This document shows positions 1-8,025 of a stretch of 50,513 bases of DNA, piece by piece. The first letter of the stretch is position 1. Each line of letters begins with the position of its first letter. The stretch is from positions 223,664 through 274,176 of the forward strand of contig PGZL01000003.1 in the NCBI GenBank assembly GCA_002840095.1, written 5' to 3'. A program made the translations under genes and the position numbers. This DNA comes from Gammaproteobacteria bacterium HGW-Gammaproteobacteria-1. GTDB lineage: Bacteria > Pseudomonadota > Gammaproteobacteria > Thiohalomonadales > Thiohalomonadaceae. The notes beneath the pieces were generated by a model that made no database searches, was not told where the DNA came from, and worked only from the letters and a program-made list of their open reading frames with translations.

Positions 1-14
1 CGAAGACACGTCGC

Positions 15-125
15 TCGCGAATGCGATTCGCTCCTACAGGGGGCACGGGCCGTAGGAGCGGATCGTATCCGCGATGCGGACCCGGACGAAGGCACGCCGG
101 TCGCGAATGCGATTCGCTCCTACAG
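15..125. repeat. REP palindrome cluster (family A), three units
   Basis: Three units of an imperfect palindrome of about 24 bp alternate in orientation: TCGCGAATGCGATTCGCTCC at 15, GTAGGAGCGGATCGTATCCG at 52 and the first form again at 101. Each folds on itself and neighbouring units can pair, as in REP/BIME elements. The cluster lies just beyond the dksA terminator. Confidence 0.85.
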
Positions 126-128
126 GTC

Positions 129-166
129 GACAACAAAAAAGGGCCTTGCGGCCCTTTTTTGTTGTC
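129..166. terminator. Bidirectional intrinsic terminator after dksA
   Basis: A perfect inverted repeat with 17-base arms (AACAAAAAAGGGCC core) encloses the four-base loop TTGC. The GC-rich inner stem is flanked by A and T runs, so it reads as a terminator on either strand. It lies 16 bases past the dksA stop codon and also insulates that gene from the REP cluster. Confidence 0.9.
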
Positions 167-181
167 GTCGCAAGGACGGCC

Positions 182-934
182 TCAGCCCATCTGCTTTTCG
201 CGGATTTCGTCCAGCGTCTTGCAGTCGATGCAGAGGGTGGCGGTGGGACGGGCCTCCAGGCGGCGGATACCGATTTCCACGCCGCAGGAATCGCAGTAGC
301 CGTATTCGTCCTTGTCCAGCTTGTCCAGCGCCTCGTCGATCTTCTTGATCAACTTGCGCTCGCGGTCGCGGGTACGCAGTTCCATGGTGAATTCGGATTC
401 CTGCGTGGCGCGATCGTTGGGGTCGGGGAAGTTGGCGGCTTCGTCCTGCATGTGATGCACGGTGCGATCCACTTCTTCCATCAGTTCGCGCTTCCAGGCG
501 CGCAGGATGTCGCGGAAGTGATCCTTCATCGCATCGCTCATGTACTCCTCGCCCTTCTTCTCCTTGTAGGGGACGAAGGCGCCGAAGCCTTCCAGCGAGG
601 AACCGGCTTTCTTGGCCGCAGAGGCGGCGGGGGTCTTTTTGCTAGCTGCGCTGCTCTTCATGGGTGGAGTGCTTTTCTTGCTCGTCGATTTGGGTTCGGG
701 TGCTTTCGGGGTCGCCGCAGCCTTTTTCGCCGCGACGGGCTTCTTCTCAGGAGCCGCCTTTTTTGCCGGGGCCGGCTTCTTTTCCGGGGCCGCTTTCTTG
801 GCCGCCACGGGTTTCTTTTCCGGCGCAGCCTTCTTAGGTGCAGGCGCCTTCTTGGCCGGGGCCGCCTTCTTGGCAGGCGTTGTTTTCTTCACAGGTGCGG
901 TGGCCTTTTTGGCCGGCGCTTTCTTTGTGGGCAT
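182..934 (-). CDS. dksA: RNA polymerase-binding transcription factor DksA with long Lys/Ala/Pro-rich N-terminal tail
   Basis: DksA binds the RNA polymerase secondary channel and, with ppGpp, controls rRNA and amino-acid promoters. Residues from about 130 to 250 match the whole coiled-coil and zinc-finger part of E. coli DksA nearly end to end, including coiled-coil tip acids D171 and D174 and zinc cysteines 214, 217, 235 and 238. Residues 1-115 are a low-complexity tail of AAPEKKP and PAKKA repeats resembling histone H1 or AlgP tails, making the protein 250 aa against about 151 in E. coli. The start ATG at 934 follows an AGGAG site; the frame stays open upstream to 1132 without a better start. 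It is transcribed alone, with its own promoter and terminator. Confidence 0.95.
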   Translation of the reverse strand: MPTKKAPAKKATAPVKKTTPAKKAAPAKKAPAPKKAAPEKKPVAAKKAAPEKKPAPAKKAAPEKKPVAAKKAAATPKAPEPKSTSKKSTPPMKSSAASKKTPAASAAKKAGSSLEGFGAFVPYKEKKGEEYMSDAMKDHFRDILRAWKRELMEEVDRTVHHMQDEAANFPDPNDRATQESEFTMELRTRDRERKLIKKIDEALDKLDKDEYGYCDSCGVEIGIRRLEARPTATLCIDCKTLDEIREKQMG

Positions 935-972
935 ACGCCTGTCTCCTGACTGAGCGCAAAAACAAGCCGGCA

Positions 973-1001
973 TAAATACCAGAAAGGGTGCATACCTGCA
1001 A
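973..1001 (-). promoter_or_regulatory. Candidate sigma-70 promoter of dksA
   Basis: On the minus strand a TTGCAG -35 element (996-1001) and a TATTTA -10 element (973-978) are separated by exactly 17 bases, placing transcription start roughly 30 bases before the dksA ATG. Found by eye only. The rest of the 935-1264 gap holds a REP pair and nothing else recognisable. Confidence 0.5.
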
Positions 1002-1084
1002 CCAAAGAGCAGGGGGACGGAGGCCATGGCGTGGGGGGCCGGTTCGGCCTCGCGGCCAATCGGCCAATGAGTCGGGGCATGGCC

Positions 1085-1156
1085 GTAGGAGCGGATCGCA
1101 TCCGCGATATACCGCCGGCCGGAGCCACCCATCGCGAATACGATTCGCTCCTACAG
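1085..1156. repeat. REP palindrome pair (family A)
   Basis: GTAGGAGCGGATCGCATCCG is followed after about 23 bases by the converging unit TCGCGAATACGATTCGCTCC. The pair lies between the divergently transcribed dksA and HAD phosphatase genes. Confidence 0.85.
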
Positions 1157-1264
1157 GAAGGACGCGGGCTGCAGGCGATATCCCATGCGGCAAGTCGGGT
1201 TTACTTTGCCGATCTCTCAGGTAAGCTATGCCCCCTTCATGACCAATGACACCACGGTAAGCCC

Positions 1265-2026
1265 ATGACCGAGTTGCAAGCACTGCTGTTCGATGTGGAC
1301 GGCACCCTGGCCGACACCGAGCGCGACGGCCATCGCCCGGCCTTCAACCGCGCCTTTGCCGATGCCGGACTGGACTGGGACTGGTCGCCGGAGCTGTACG
1401 GCGAGCTGCTGGCCGTCACCGGCGGCAAGGAACGCATCCGCTACTACCTGGACAAGTACAACACCGGCTTTCGTCACGACGGCGATCTCGATGCGCTGAT
1501 CGCCTCGCTGCACAAGGCCAAGACCGCCCATTACACCCGCCTGCTGGCCGAAGGCGCCATCCCGCTGCGGCCGGGCGTGAAGCGCCTGATCACCGAGGCG
1601 CGCGCCGCCGGCCTGCGCCTGGCCGTGGCCACCACCACCACGCCGGAGAACGTCACCGCCCTGCTCAGGCATGCCCTGCACCCGGACGCCGAGTCCTGGT
1701 TCGAAGTCATTGCCGCCGGCGACGTGGTGCCGGCGAAGAAGCCCGATCCGGGCATCTATCTGTACGCCATGGAGAAAATGGGCCTGACCCCGGCCCAGTG
1801 CATCGCCTTCGAGGACTCCCGCAACGGCATCCTGTCGTCCCGGGGAGCGGGCCTGGCCACCATCATCGCCGTCAACGGCTACACCCGGGACGACGACTTC
1901 ACCGGCGCCGCCATCGTGCTGGACCACTGGGGCGAGCCGGGGCAGCCGTTCAGCGTGTTGCAGGGGGATGCCGGCGGTCGTGACCACCTGGACCTGGAAT
2001 TGGTGCGGCGGCTGCATTCCATGTAG
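1265..2026 (+). CDS. HAD-superfamily phosphatase, CbbY-like
   Basis: This 253-residue protein has the full HAD pattern: motif I LLFDVDGTLAD with nucleophile D10 and acid D12, a helical cap after residue 18, Thr-rich motif II near residue 122, the KPDPGIYLYA lysine segment and the FEDSRNG acidic motif. The cap segment VTGGKERIRYYLDKY is close to CbbY, the xylulose-1,5-bisphosphate phosphatase of Calvin-cycle bacteria, so CbbY or a close sugar-phosphate phosphatase is the best guess. No cbb genes are adjacent, so the pathway is not confirmed. The TAG stop codon lies inside a GTAGGAGCC repeat half-unit. Confidence 0.85.
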   Translation: MTELQALLFDVDGTLADTERDGHRPAFNRAFADAGLDWDWSPELYGELLAVTGGKERIRYYLDKYNTGFRHDGDLDALIASLHKAKTAHYTRLLAEGAIPLRPGVKRLITEARAAGLRLAVATTTTPENVTALLRHALHPDAESWFEVIAAGDVVPAKKPDPGIYLYAMEKMGLTPAQCIAFEDSRNGILSSRGAGLATIIAVNGYTRDDDFTGAAIVLDHWGEPGQPFSVLQGDAGGRDHLDLELVRRLHSM

Positions 2027-2047
2027 GAGCCGAGTCCGCCCATGGCC

Positions 2048-2255
2048 GTAGGTGCGGATGGTGTCCGCGATACGGTGCCAGGCGGAGCCGCCGCCCTCGC
2101 GAATACGATTCGCTCCTACAGGGGGCACGGCCGTAGGAGCGGATGGCGCGAATACGATTCGCTCCTACAGGGGGCACGGCCGTAGGAGCGGATGGTATCC
2201 GCGATACAGCGCCGGACGAAGACATGCCGGTCGCGAATACGATTCGCTCCTACAG
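2048..2255. repeat. REP palindrome cluster (family A), at least five units
   Basis: Repeated GTAGGAGCGGAT and TCGCGAATACGATTCGCTCC units alternate, linked by the short spacer AGGGGGCACGGCC, which itself recurs. One internal unit (near 2133-2171) is fused, as if two units had recombined. The cluster fills the gap between the phosphatase and the aminotransferase. Confidence 0.85.
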
Positions 2256-2307
2256 GTAACGGCGGATCCCGTGATATGGTTTGCGGACCAAACACTCTGC
2301 CTCCACC

Positions 2308-3552
2308 ATGACCGACACCCGCCCACCCCGTATCGCCCGCCGCATGGCGGATATCGATTCCTTCCAGGTGATGGACCTGCTGGCCCGTGCCCGCGAGCTG
2401 GAGGGGCAGGGGCGCGACATCGTCCACATGGAGATCGGCGAGCCCGATTTTCCCACCCCGGCGCCGGTGCTTGCCGCCGCCCAGCGGGCGCTGGCGGAGG
2501 GCCGCACCCACTACACGCCCGCCCTGGGCCTGCCGGCCCTGCGCGAGGCCATCGCCGGGTTTTACCGTGACCGCTACCGGGTGGATGTCGCCCCCGAGCG
2601 CATCATCGTCACCCCCGGCGCGTCCGGCGCCCTGCTGCTGGCCCTGGGCGTCCTGCTCAACCCCGGCGAGCGAATCCTGCTGGCCGATCCCGGCTACCCC
2701 TGCAACCGCCACTTCGTGCGCTTTCTCAACGGCGCGGCGACCGCCGTGCCGGTGGAGGCGGATACTGCCTGGCAGCTGACGCCGCGGCACGTCGAGCAGT
2801 ACTGGGACGATCGCACCATCGGCGCCATGGTCGCCAGCCCGTCCAATCCCACCGGCACCCTGCTGGGCCGCGAGGAACTGGCCGCCCTGGCCGGAGCAGT
2901 CGCCGCCCGCGGCGGCACCCTCATCGCCGACGAGATCTACCACGGCCTGATCTACCCCAAAGTCATGGGAGAGGAGCGCCCCCTCCCGGCCTCCCCCACG
3001 AACGTGGGGGAGGGTCGGGGAGGGGGGAGCCGCGCCACCTCCGCCCTGGAAGTGGCCCCGGATTCCTTCGTCATCAACAGCTTCTCCAAATACTTCCAGA
3101 TGACCGGCTGGCGCCTGGGCTGGCTGGTGGTGCCGCCGGCCTACGTGCGCGAAGTGGAGAAGCTGGCGCAAAACCTGTTCATCGCCCCCTCCACCCCGGC
3201 GCAATACGCCGCCCTGGCCGCCTTCAGCGACGACACCCTCGCCGTCCTCGAACAACGTCGCGCCGAGTTCCAGCGTCGCCGCGACTTCCTGCTGCCCGCC
3301 CTGCGCGAGCTGGGTTTCGGCATCCCGGTCACGCCGGAAGGCGCTTTCTATATATATGCCGACTGCAGCGCCCTGGCCGCCGACAGCGCGCAATTCAGCC
3401 GCGACCTGCTGGAACAGGCCGGAGTCGCCGTCACCCCCGGCACCGATTTCGGCAGCCACCACCCCGAGTGCTACCTGCGTTTCGCCTACACCACCGACAT
3501 GGCCCGGCTGGAGGAGGGTGTGGCGCGTATCCGTCGTTTCCTGGGCCGCTGA
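2308..3552 (+). CDS. Class I/II pyridoxal-phosphate aminotransferase with an in-frame repeat insertion
   Basis: A 414-residue fold-type I aminotransferase. It shows the substrate-side motif GEPDFPTP (44-51), the SNPTGT turn near 179, the cofactor aspartate and tyrosine in ADEIYHGLIY (D208, Y211), Schiff-base lysine K261 in SFSKYFQMTGWRLGW, and a C-terminal arginine region (CYLRFAY). Substrate cannot be read from sequence; alanine/aspartate-type enzymes are closest. Residues about 219-245, between the Y211 strand and the lysine segment, are extra compared with the family and are encoded by a GC-rich palindrome that also occurs between genes near 26.2 kb. The ATG at 2308 is preferred over an upstream TTG at 2281. 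Confidence 0.9.
   Translation: MTDTRPPRIARRMADIDSFQVMDLLARARELEGQGRDIVHMEIGEPDFPTPAPVLAAAQRALAEGRTHYTPALGLPALREAIAGFYRDRYRVDVAPERIIVTPGASGALLLALGVLLNPGERILLADPGYPCNRHFVRFLNGAATAVPVEADTAWQLTPRHVEQYWDDRTIGAMVASPSNPTGTLLGREELAALAGAVAARGGTLIADEIYHGLIYPKVMGEERPLPASPTNVGEGRGGGSRATSALEVAPDSFVINSFSKYFQMTGWRLGWLVVPPAYVREVEKLAQNLFIAPSTPAQYAALAAFSDDTLAVLEQRRAEFQRRRDFLLPALRELGFGIPVTPEGAFYIYADCSALAADSAQFSRDLLEQAGVAVTPGTDFGSHHPECYLRFAYTTDMARLEEGVARIRRFLGR
2970..3035. repeat. Palindromic C/G-rich element inserted in the aminotransferase gene
   Basis: CCCTCCCGGCCTCCCCCACG faces its near-complement CGTGGGGGAGGGTCGGGGAG across a short AA-centred loop. The 20-base left arm recurs exactly at about 26254-26273 in an intergenic region. 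Here the length keeps the reading frame open and codes for Pro/Gly-rich residues. Confidence 0.85.
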
Positions 3553-3578
3553 ATCGCGGCCTACAGGGGGCGCGGGCC

Positions 3579-3687
3579 GTAGGAGCGGATCGTATCCGCG
3601 ATAAGGCGTTGGGCGGAGCCGGCAGGTCGCGAATACGATTCGCTCCTACAGGGGGGGGCGGCCGTAGGGGCGGATGGTATCCGCGAT
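3579..3687. repeat. REP palindrome cluster (family A), three units
   Basis: Units at 3579 (GTAGGAGCGGATCGTATCCG), about 3627 (inverted) and 3664 (a variant GTAGGGGCGGATGG) sit between the aminotransferase and the MarR-type regulator, just upstream of that gene's promoter. Confidence 0.85.
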
Positions 3688-3705
3688 AAACGCCCCGGCA
3701 ATCAC

Positions 3706-3759
3706 TTGACCTGTTCACCCTTGAACGCTCTAATACCCCATCTGTTCAACGGCTGAACA
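3706..3759 (+). promoter_or_regulatory. Promoter with two palindromic operators upstream of the EPS MarR regulator
   Basis: A -35 TTGACC (3706-3711) and a -10 TCTAAT (3729-3734) are 17 bases apart, each 5 of 6 to consensus. An inverted repeat TGTTCA-N4-TGAACG (3712-3727) fills the spacer, and a perfect one, TGTTCA-N5-TGAACA (3743-3759), covers the likely start of transcription. Two like operators placed this way suggest repression, most simply autoregulation by the adjacent winged-helix protein. The binding partner is inferred. Confidence 0.6.
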
Positions 3760-3763
3760 TGGA

Positions 3764-4147
3764 ATGCTCGACGAAGCCACCCACTACCGGCTCCTCAAAC
3801 TTCTGCAGGACAACCCGGAGCTGACCCAGCGTGCGCTGGCCGAGGCCGCGGGCATCAGCCTGGGCAAGGTCAATTACTGCCTCAAGGCGCTGATCGAGAA
3901 AGGCCTGATCAAGGCCGCCAATTTCCGCAACAACCCCAACAAGAAGGCCTACGCCTACCTCCTCACGCCCAAGGGCATCGAGGAAAAGGCGCGCATTGCC
4001 GTGCGCTTCCTGCGCCGCAAGCAGCAGGAGTACGAAGCGCTCAAGTCCGAGATTGAAGGACTGCGCCGTGAAGTGTCGCGGCTCGTCGCCGACACGCCCC
4101 CCGGATTTGAAAAGGAAACCGATGAAGCCGGAAAGCAACCAGCGTGA
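3764..4147 (+). CDS. EPS-associated MarR-family transcriptional regulator
   Basis: A small (127 aa) winged-helix DNA-binding protein. Residues 5-60 give the HTH core ([20 protein letters not shown] as helix-turn-helix), followed by a basic wing ([19 protein letters not shown]) and a C-terminal helix rich in Lys/Glu that probably dimerises. The sequence matches the MarR-like family found at the head of exopolysaccharide loci. Its gene overlaps cysC by 26 bp, so the two are co-transcribed. The start at 3764 lies only about 20 bases from the predicted transcription start and has a weak ribosome site (GGA). Confidence 0.85.
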   Translation: MLDEATHYRLLKLLQDNPELTQRALAEAAGISLGKVNYCLKALIEKGLIKAANFRNNPNKKAYAYLLTPKGIEEKARIAVRFLRRKQQEYEALKSEIEGLRREVSRLVADTPPGFEKETDEAGKQPA

Positions 4148-4739
4148 AATCGTGTGGCACTACGCCACCGTCACGCGGCAGCGGCGCGAGCAGCTCAACA
4201 GCCACAAAGCCGCGGCCGTGTGGTTCACCGGACTGTCCGGCGCCGGCAAGTCGACCCTGGCCCACGCAGTGGAAGAGGAACTGCACCGGCTCGGCTGCCG
4301 CACCTTCGTATTCGACGGCGACAACGTGCGTCACGGCCTGTGCTCGGATTTGTCGTTCTCCGTGGACGACCGCAGCGAAAACATCCGCCGCATCGGCGAG
4401 ATGGCCAAGCTCTTCGTCGAGGCCGGCGTCATAGCCCTCACGGCGTTCATCTCGCCGCTGCGTGCCGATCGCGCACGGGTGCGCCGGCTCATAGGCGATG
4501 CCGATTTCATCGAGGTCCACGTCAAGTGCCCGGTTGCCGTGTGCGAAAGCCGTGATGTAAAGGGCGTGTATCAAAAGGCGCGGGCCGGGCTGATCAAGGA
4601 ATTCACCGGCATCTCGTCGCCCTACGAGGAGCCCGAGCATCCGGACCTCGTGGTGGATACCGCACAGGAAACCCTGGCGGAAAGCGTGGACAAGGTGCTG
4701 GCATTGCTGCGCCGGCGCGCGGTGATTGAGAAGCCGTAG
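4122..4739 (+). CDS. cysC: Adenylyl-sulfate kinase
   Basis: CysC phosphorylates adenosine-5'-phosphosulfate to PAPS, the sulfate donor for sulfotransferases and for assimilatory reduction. The 205-residue protein has the P-loop GLSGAGKS (37-44), [10 protein letters not shown] (64-73), and the family C-terminal segment with [18 protein letters not shown]. It begins with its own ATG behind AAGGA inside the regulator gene. Being coupled to an EPS regulator rather than to cysD/cysN suggests it supplies activated sulfate for a glycan, but no sulfotransferase was recognised in the window. The TAG stop is formed by a GTAGGAGCC repeat. Confidence 0.93.
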   Translation: MKPESNQREIVWHYATVTRQRREQLNSHKAAAVWFTGLSGAGKSTLAHAVEEELHRLGCRTFVFDGDNVRHGLCSDLSFSVDDRSENIRRIGEMAKLFVEAGVIALTAFISPLRADRARVRRLIGDADFIEVHVKCPVAVCESRDVKGVYQKARAGLIKEFTGISSPYEEPEHPDLVVDTAQETLAESVDKVLALLRRRAVIEKP

Positions 4740-4808
4740 GAGCCCACTCCGTGGGCGAACGGAATGCCGGGGCCAAGGCACTGTTCGCCGAGAGGAGTCG
4801 GCTCCTGC
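4736..4808. repeat. REP-like element (family C)
   Basis: GTAGGAGCCCACTCCGTGGG ... GTTCGCCGAGAGGAGTCGGC form two facing palindromic halves. The same pair, often in opposite order, recurs near 7.85, 26.4, 26.6, 33.8 and 43.5 kb. Its first bases supply the cysC stop codon. Confidence 0.75.
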
Positions 4809-4821
4809 AAAAGGCAGCAGC

Positions 4822-4846
4822 TGTAGGAGCGAATCGTATTCGCGAT
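4822..4846. repeat. Single REP palindrome (family A)
   Basis: TGTAGGAGCGAATCGTATTC followed by GCGAT, a lone unit between cysC and the phosphomannomutase gene. Confidence 0.8.
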
Positions 4847-4933
4847 GGAATTGTACGAGCGGCTCCGCCGCGATAATCAACACACAACGACACACGTATA
4901 TGGACATCAGCACACCACACCACCGGGGAACCC

Positions 4934-6301
4934 ATGCCTGACATGAGCAAGCTTGCCTGCTTCAAGGCCTACGACATCCGCGGCCGCATCCCGGACGAAC
5001 TGAACGAGGACGTCGCCTACCGCATCGGCTGCGGCTATGCCGCCGTGATCCAGCCCCAGGGGCCGGTAGCGGTAGGCTGGGACATCCGCCTGACCAGCCC
5101 GGCCTATGCCGCCGCCGTCATCCGCGGCCTCAACGACAGCGGCATCGACACCCGTGAAATCGGCCTGTGCGGCACCGAAACGATCTATCACGCAGCCGCC
5201 CAGCCCGGCATGGGCGGCGGCATCATGGTCACCGCCAGCCACAATCCCATCGACTACAACGGCATGAAGCTGGTGCGCGAACAGGCCATCCCGGTCAGCG
5301 GCGACAGCGGCCTGAACGATATCGAACGTTTTGCCCGCGAATTCAGCGGCAGCCCGTCGGCCGCCCGCCGCGGCGTGAACCAGCAACAGGACATCACCGC
5401 CGGCTACGTGGCCAAGGTGCTGTCCTTCGTCGATCACAAAAAGCTCAAGCCGCTGCACCTCGTGGTCAATGCCGGCAACGGCGCCGCCGGCCCCACCTTC
5501 GACGCCCTCGCTGCGCACCTGCCGTTCAAGGTCACCCGCATCCACCATGAGCCGGACGGCAGCTTCCCCCACGGCATCCCCAATCCTCTATTGCCGGAAA
5601 ACCGCGCCGCCACCACCGCAGCGGTGCTCGCTGCCGGCGCCGACATGGGCATCGCCTGGGACGGCGACTTTGATCGCTGCTTCCTGTTTGACGAACGGGG
5701 CAACTTCATCGAGGGCTACTACATCGTCGGCATGCTCGCCGCCCAGCTGCTGCAACACAATCCCGGCGCCAACATCATTCACGACCCGCGCCTGACCTGG
5801 AACACCATCGACATGGTGCAGCAGGCTGGCGGCGTACCCGTGATGAGCAAGACCGGCCATGCCTTCATCAAGGAACGCATGCGCAGCGAAGACGCCGTCT
5901 ACGGCGGCGAAATGTCGGCCCATCATTACTTCCGCGACTTTGCCTACTGCGACAGCGGCATGATCCCCTGGCTGCTGGCGGCCGAATACATCTCCACTTC
6001 CGGCAAGCCGCTCTCCGCCCTGGTGGAGGAGCGTATCGAGGCCTATCCATGCAGCGGCGAGATCAATTACCGCGTGGCCGATGCCCCGGCGACCGTTGCC
6101 CGCATCGAGGCGCACTACGGTACGGCAGAACACACCGTTGATCGCACCGACGGCCTCAGCATGGACTTCGGTGCCTGGCGCTTCAACCTGCGCTCGTCCA
6201 ACACCGAACCCCTGCTGCGCTTAAACGTAGAGTCGCGCGGAGATGAAAGGCTGATGCAACAGAAAACGGCGGAATTGGCCGCGCTGATAAATGATCGGTG
6301 A
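4934..6301 (+). CDS. cpsG: Phosphomannomutase / phosphoglucomutase
   Basis: It interconverts mannose-6-phosphate and mannose-1-phosphate, the step before GDP-mannose. The 455-residue protein aligns with E. coli CpsG over its whole length: N-terminal CFKAYDIRG, active serine loop VTASHNPIDYNGMK, the magnesium loop DGDFDRC, the sugar-recognition loop GGEMSAHHYF, and the phosphate-binding RSSNTEP near the C-terminus. ATG 4934 follows GGGGAA; a second ATG nine bases later is also possible. Together with manC, gmd and fcl it completes the GDP-mannose to GDP-fucose path within this window. Confidence 0.95.
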   Translation: MPDMSKLACFKAYDIRGRIPDELNEDVAYRIGCGYAAVIQPQGPVAVGWDIRLTSPAYAAAVIRGLNDSGIDTREIGLCGTETIYHAAAQPGMGGGIMVTASHNPIDYNGMKLVREQAIPVSGDSGLNDIERFAREFSGSPSAARRGVNQQQDITAGYVAKVLSFVDHKKLKPLHLVVNAGNGAAGPTFDALAAHLPFKVTRIHHEPDGSFPHGIPNPLLPENRAATTAAVLAAGADMGIAWDGDFDRCFLFDERGNFIEGYYIVGMLAAQLLQHNPGANIIHDPRLTWNTIDMVQQAGGVPVMSKTGHAFIKERMRSEDAVYGGEMSAHHYFRDFAYCDSGMIPWLLAAEYISTSGKPLSALVEERIEAYPCSGEINYRVADAPATVARIEAHYGTAEHTVDRTDGLSMDFGAWRFNLRSSNTEPLLRLNVESRGDERLMQQKTAELAALINDR

Positions 6302-6774
6302 AATGCGGAGTTGGGCCATGCCGGGCGATGCGGCCTGTCCGGCGCCGCGGCATGCAATAGATGTAGGAGCGAATCGTATTCGCGACCGGGTGGACGTACC
6401 GATGCGCCAAAAGGTGGCAGGAAGAGCAGTGATGATCAATGACGGGGCATCGTGTCGGCGGGGTATGGACCTCCTGGGGTTGTAGTCTATTTCCTACAAC
6501 GCCCACAACAGCCGAGGAACGGCATTGCCACATGTTGTGGGAGCCGTTAAAGTGCTGCCTGCCATAAGCAGTGCGCTTAAAACGGAAGCCGGTACCGAAA
6601 TGGATGATTTCGAATTTGCCCAATAAAAACAACGATTTCGTGATTGTTATCAATTTATAAATATTGCACTCCGGTAAAGATGCAAGGTGTCGCAATCCCA
6701 GGCGATGCCACCCGCTCAGTGACGAGCATGAATCTTGCAGGATGCAGCCCATCTTTGAAGGGTGTTTTGAGGGA
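6302..6774. other. Intergenic region before wzz-like gene
   Basis: This 473-base gap holds one family A REP unit (6362-6385) and an AT-rich stretch at about 6600-6665 that could contain a promoter for the chain-length gene, though no convincing -35/-10 pair was found. A JUMPstart/ops element was looked for and not seen. Overlapping frames here show no gene-like composition. Confidence 0.5.
6362..6385. repeat. Single REP palindrome (family A)
   Basis: TGTAGGAGCGAATCGTATTC then GCGA, 60 bases after the phosphomannomutase stop codon. Confidence 0.8.
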
Positions 6775-7839
6775 ATGATGGCAGAGAACCTTGAAATGAA
6801 CACCCCAGACATTTCCCGTTATCAGGATGATGAGATCAGCCTGATCGACCTGTGGCTCACGCTGGTAAAGCGCAAGTCGCTGGTTCTTGGCATCACTGCC
6901 TTTATGCTGGTTGCCGGAACGGTTCTCGCTTTCCTCAAACCGCCCAAGTACGAATACCGCACCTCCGTCGAAATCGGCTCCCGCATCGTGGCCGATAAAT
7001 CGGTCGCGATCGAACAGCCGGAAAATACCCTCGCCAAGGTTCAGGAGAGCTATGTACCCGCGGTCTTGCTGGCATATGGCCGTGCCAACGGGGACGAGGT
7101 GCTTGAAATCAAATCGCGAATTCCGAAGAACAGCGAAATCGTCATCCTTACAGCAAAGGGTACGGAAGAAGAGGGTGTGACACTTACCACGCTGCTGAAT
7201 GAAATCATCGAGCGGCTGAAGAACGATCACCAACGCATCATCAGTACGCTGAAGGCCGAGCTGGATATCCGGCGCAGGAATCTGGAGAACCAGTTGGCAT
7301 CCTTGGACGACCAGGCGGAACTGATTGAAGCGGACAAGGTCCGCCTCAAAGAGCGCGCCGAACTCATCAAAGCGCAAATCGCCGACCTCCAGCGTCTTGT
7401 CGATTCCACTGAGGCGCAATACAAGCGTGCCGTAGCCAAGCCTGGCAACGAGGCCAACGCCATGACCCTGCTGCTGCTGGACAGCGAGGCGAGGGCGACG
7501 CGCTCCAAACTCGCTGACCTGCAAGAGAGGCTGCAGATCGTCCTGGCGCGGGACGCCGATCAACTGGCCAAACAGACGGCAGACATCCAGCGCAAGCAAT
7601 CGGAAATCAAGGACCACATCGCCAAGGTGGAGTTGGAAATGACGAATTTCCACGAGACCCGTGCCGTGGTGCAGCCCATGCAATCGCTGGAACCCGTGGG
7701 GGTTGGCAAGAAGGCCATTCTGGCCCTGGCGCTCTTCGGCGGGTTGTTCATGGGCGTTTTTGCCGCGTTCATCGCCGACTTTCTCGCCAAGGCGAAAGAA
7801 CAATTGGCGGTAACGCAGAATGCAGGAGCGGAACCCTGA
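6775..7839 (+). CDS. Wzz-type polysaccharide chain-length determinant
   Basis: An inner-membrane polysaccharide co-polymerase of about 354 aa that would set glycan chain length with a Wzy polymerase. It has the Wzz plan: short cytoplasmic N-terminus with DDEISLIDLWLTLVKR, a first membrane helix (VLGITAFMLVAGTVLAFL), a long periplasmic part that is strongly coiled-coil between about residues 145 and 300, and a second helix (AILALALFGGLFMGVFAAFI) near the C-terminus. There is no C-terminal tyrosine-kinase domain. The start is uncertain: 6775, 6778 and 6796 are in frame, and the GAGGGA just before 6775 favours one of the first two. Confidence 0.85.
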   Translation: MMAENLEMNTPDISRYQDDEISLIDLWLTLVKRKSLVLGITAFMLVAGTVLAFLKPPKYEYRTSVEIGSRIVADKSVAIEQPENTLAKVQESYVPAVLLAYGRANGDEVLEIKSRIPKNSEIVILTAKGTEEEGVTLTTLLNEIIERLKNDHQRIISTLKAELDIRRRNLENQLASLDDQAELIEADKVRLKERAELIKAQIADLQRLVDSTEAQYKRAVAKPGNEANAMTLLLLDSEARATRSKLADLQERLQIVLARDADQLAKQTADIQRKQSEIKDHIAKVELEMTNFHETRAVVQPMQSLEPVGVGKKAILALALFGGLFMGVFAAFIADFLAKAKEQLAVTQNAGAEP

Positions 7840-7842
7840 TTT

Positions 7843-7915
7843 TGTAGGAGCCGAGTCCTCTCGGCGAACAGGAGCCGTGCTGGGCAGGACCTTCGCCCAT
7901 GGAATGGGCTCCTAC
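7843..7915. repeat. REP-like element (family C)
   Basis: TGTAGGAGCCGAGTCCTCTC ... CGCCCATGGAATGGGCTCCT. With the family A pair directly after it, this makes a composite that is repeated, with small changes, at 26394-26574. Confidence 0.75.
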
Positions 7916-7929
7916 GGCGATATTGCACA

Positions 7930-8006
7930 TGTAGGAGCGAATCGTATTCGCGATGAATTGCCTTTGTTTCGGCGCTGAATCTTCGCGAATACGATTCGCT
8001 CCTACA
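7930..8006. repeat. REP palindrome pair (family A)
   Basis: A forward unit at 7930 and a converging unit ending at 8006 are separated by about 30 bases containing TTTGTTTCGGCG. Both units and the spacer are nearly identical to those at 26498-26574. Confidence 0.85.
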
Positions 8007-8025
8007 ATTGTGCGGCGGTTGTTGT

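Noticed and set aside
612-953. Long Ala/Phe/Gly-rich open frame on the plus strand
   Set aside because: It is the antisense shadow of the repetitive Lys/Ala/Pro tail of DksA.
6302-6774. JUMPstart/ops element ahead of the glycan operon
   Set aside because: The core GGCGGTAGC was not found here, nor noticed ahead of other glycan genes.
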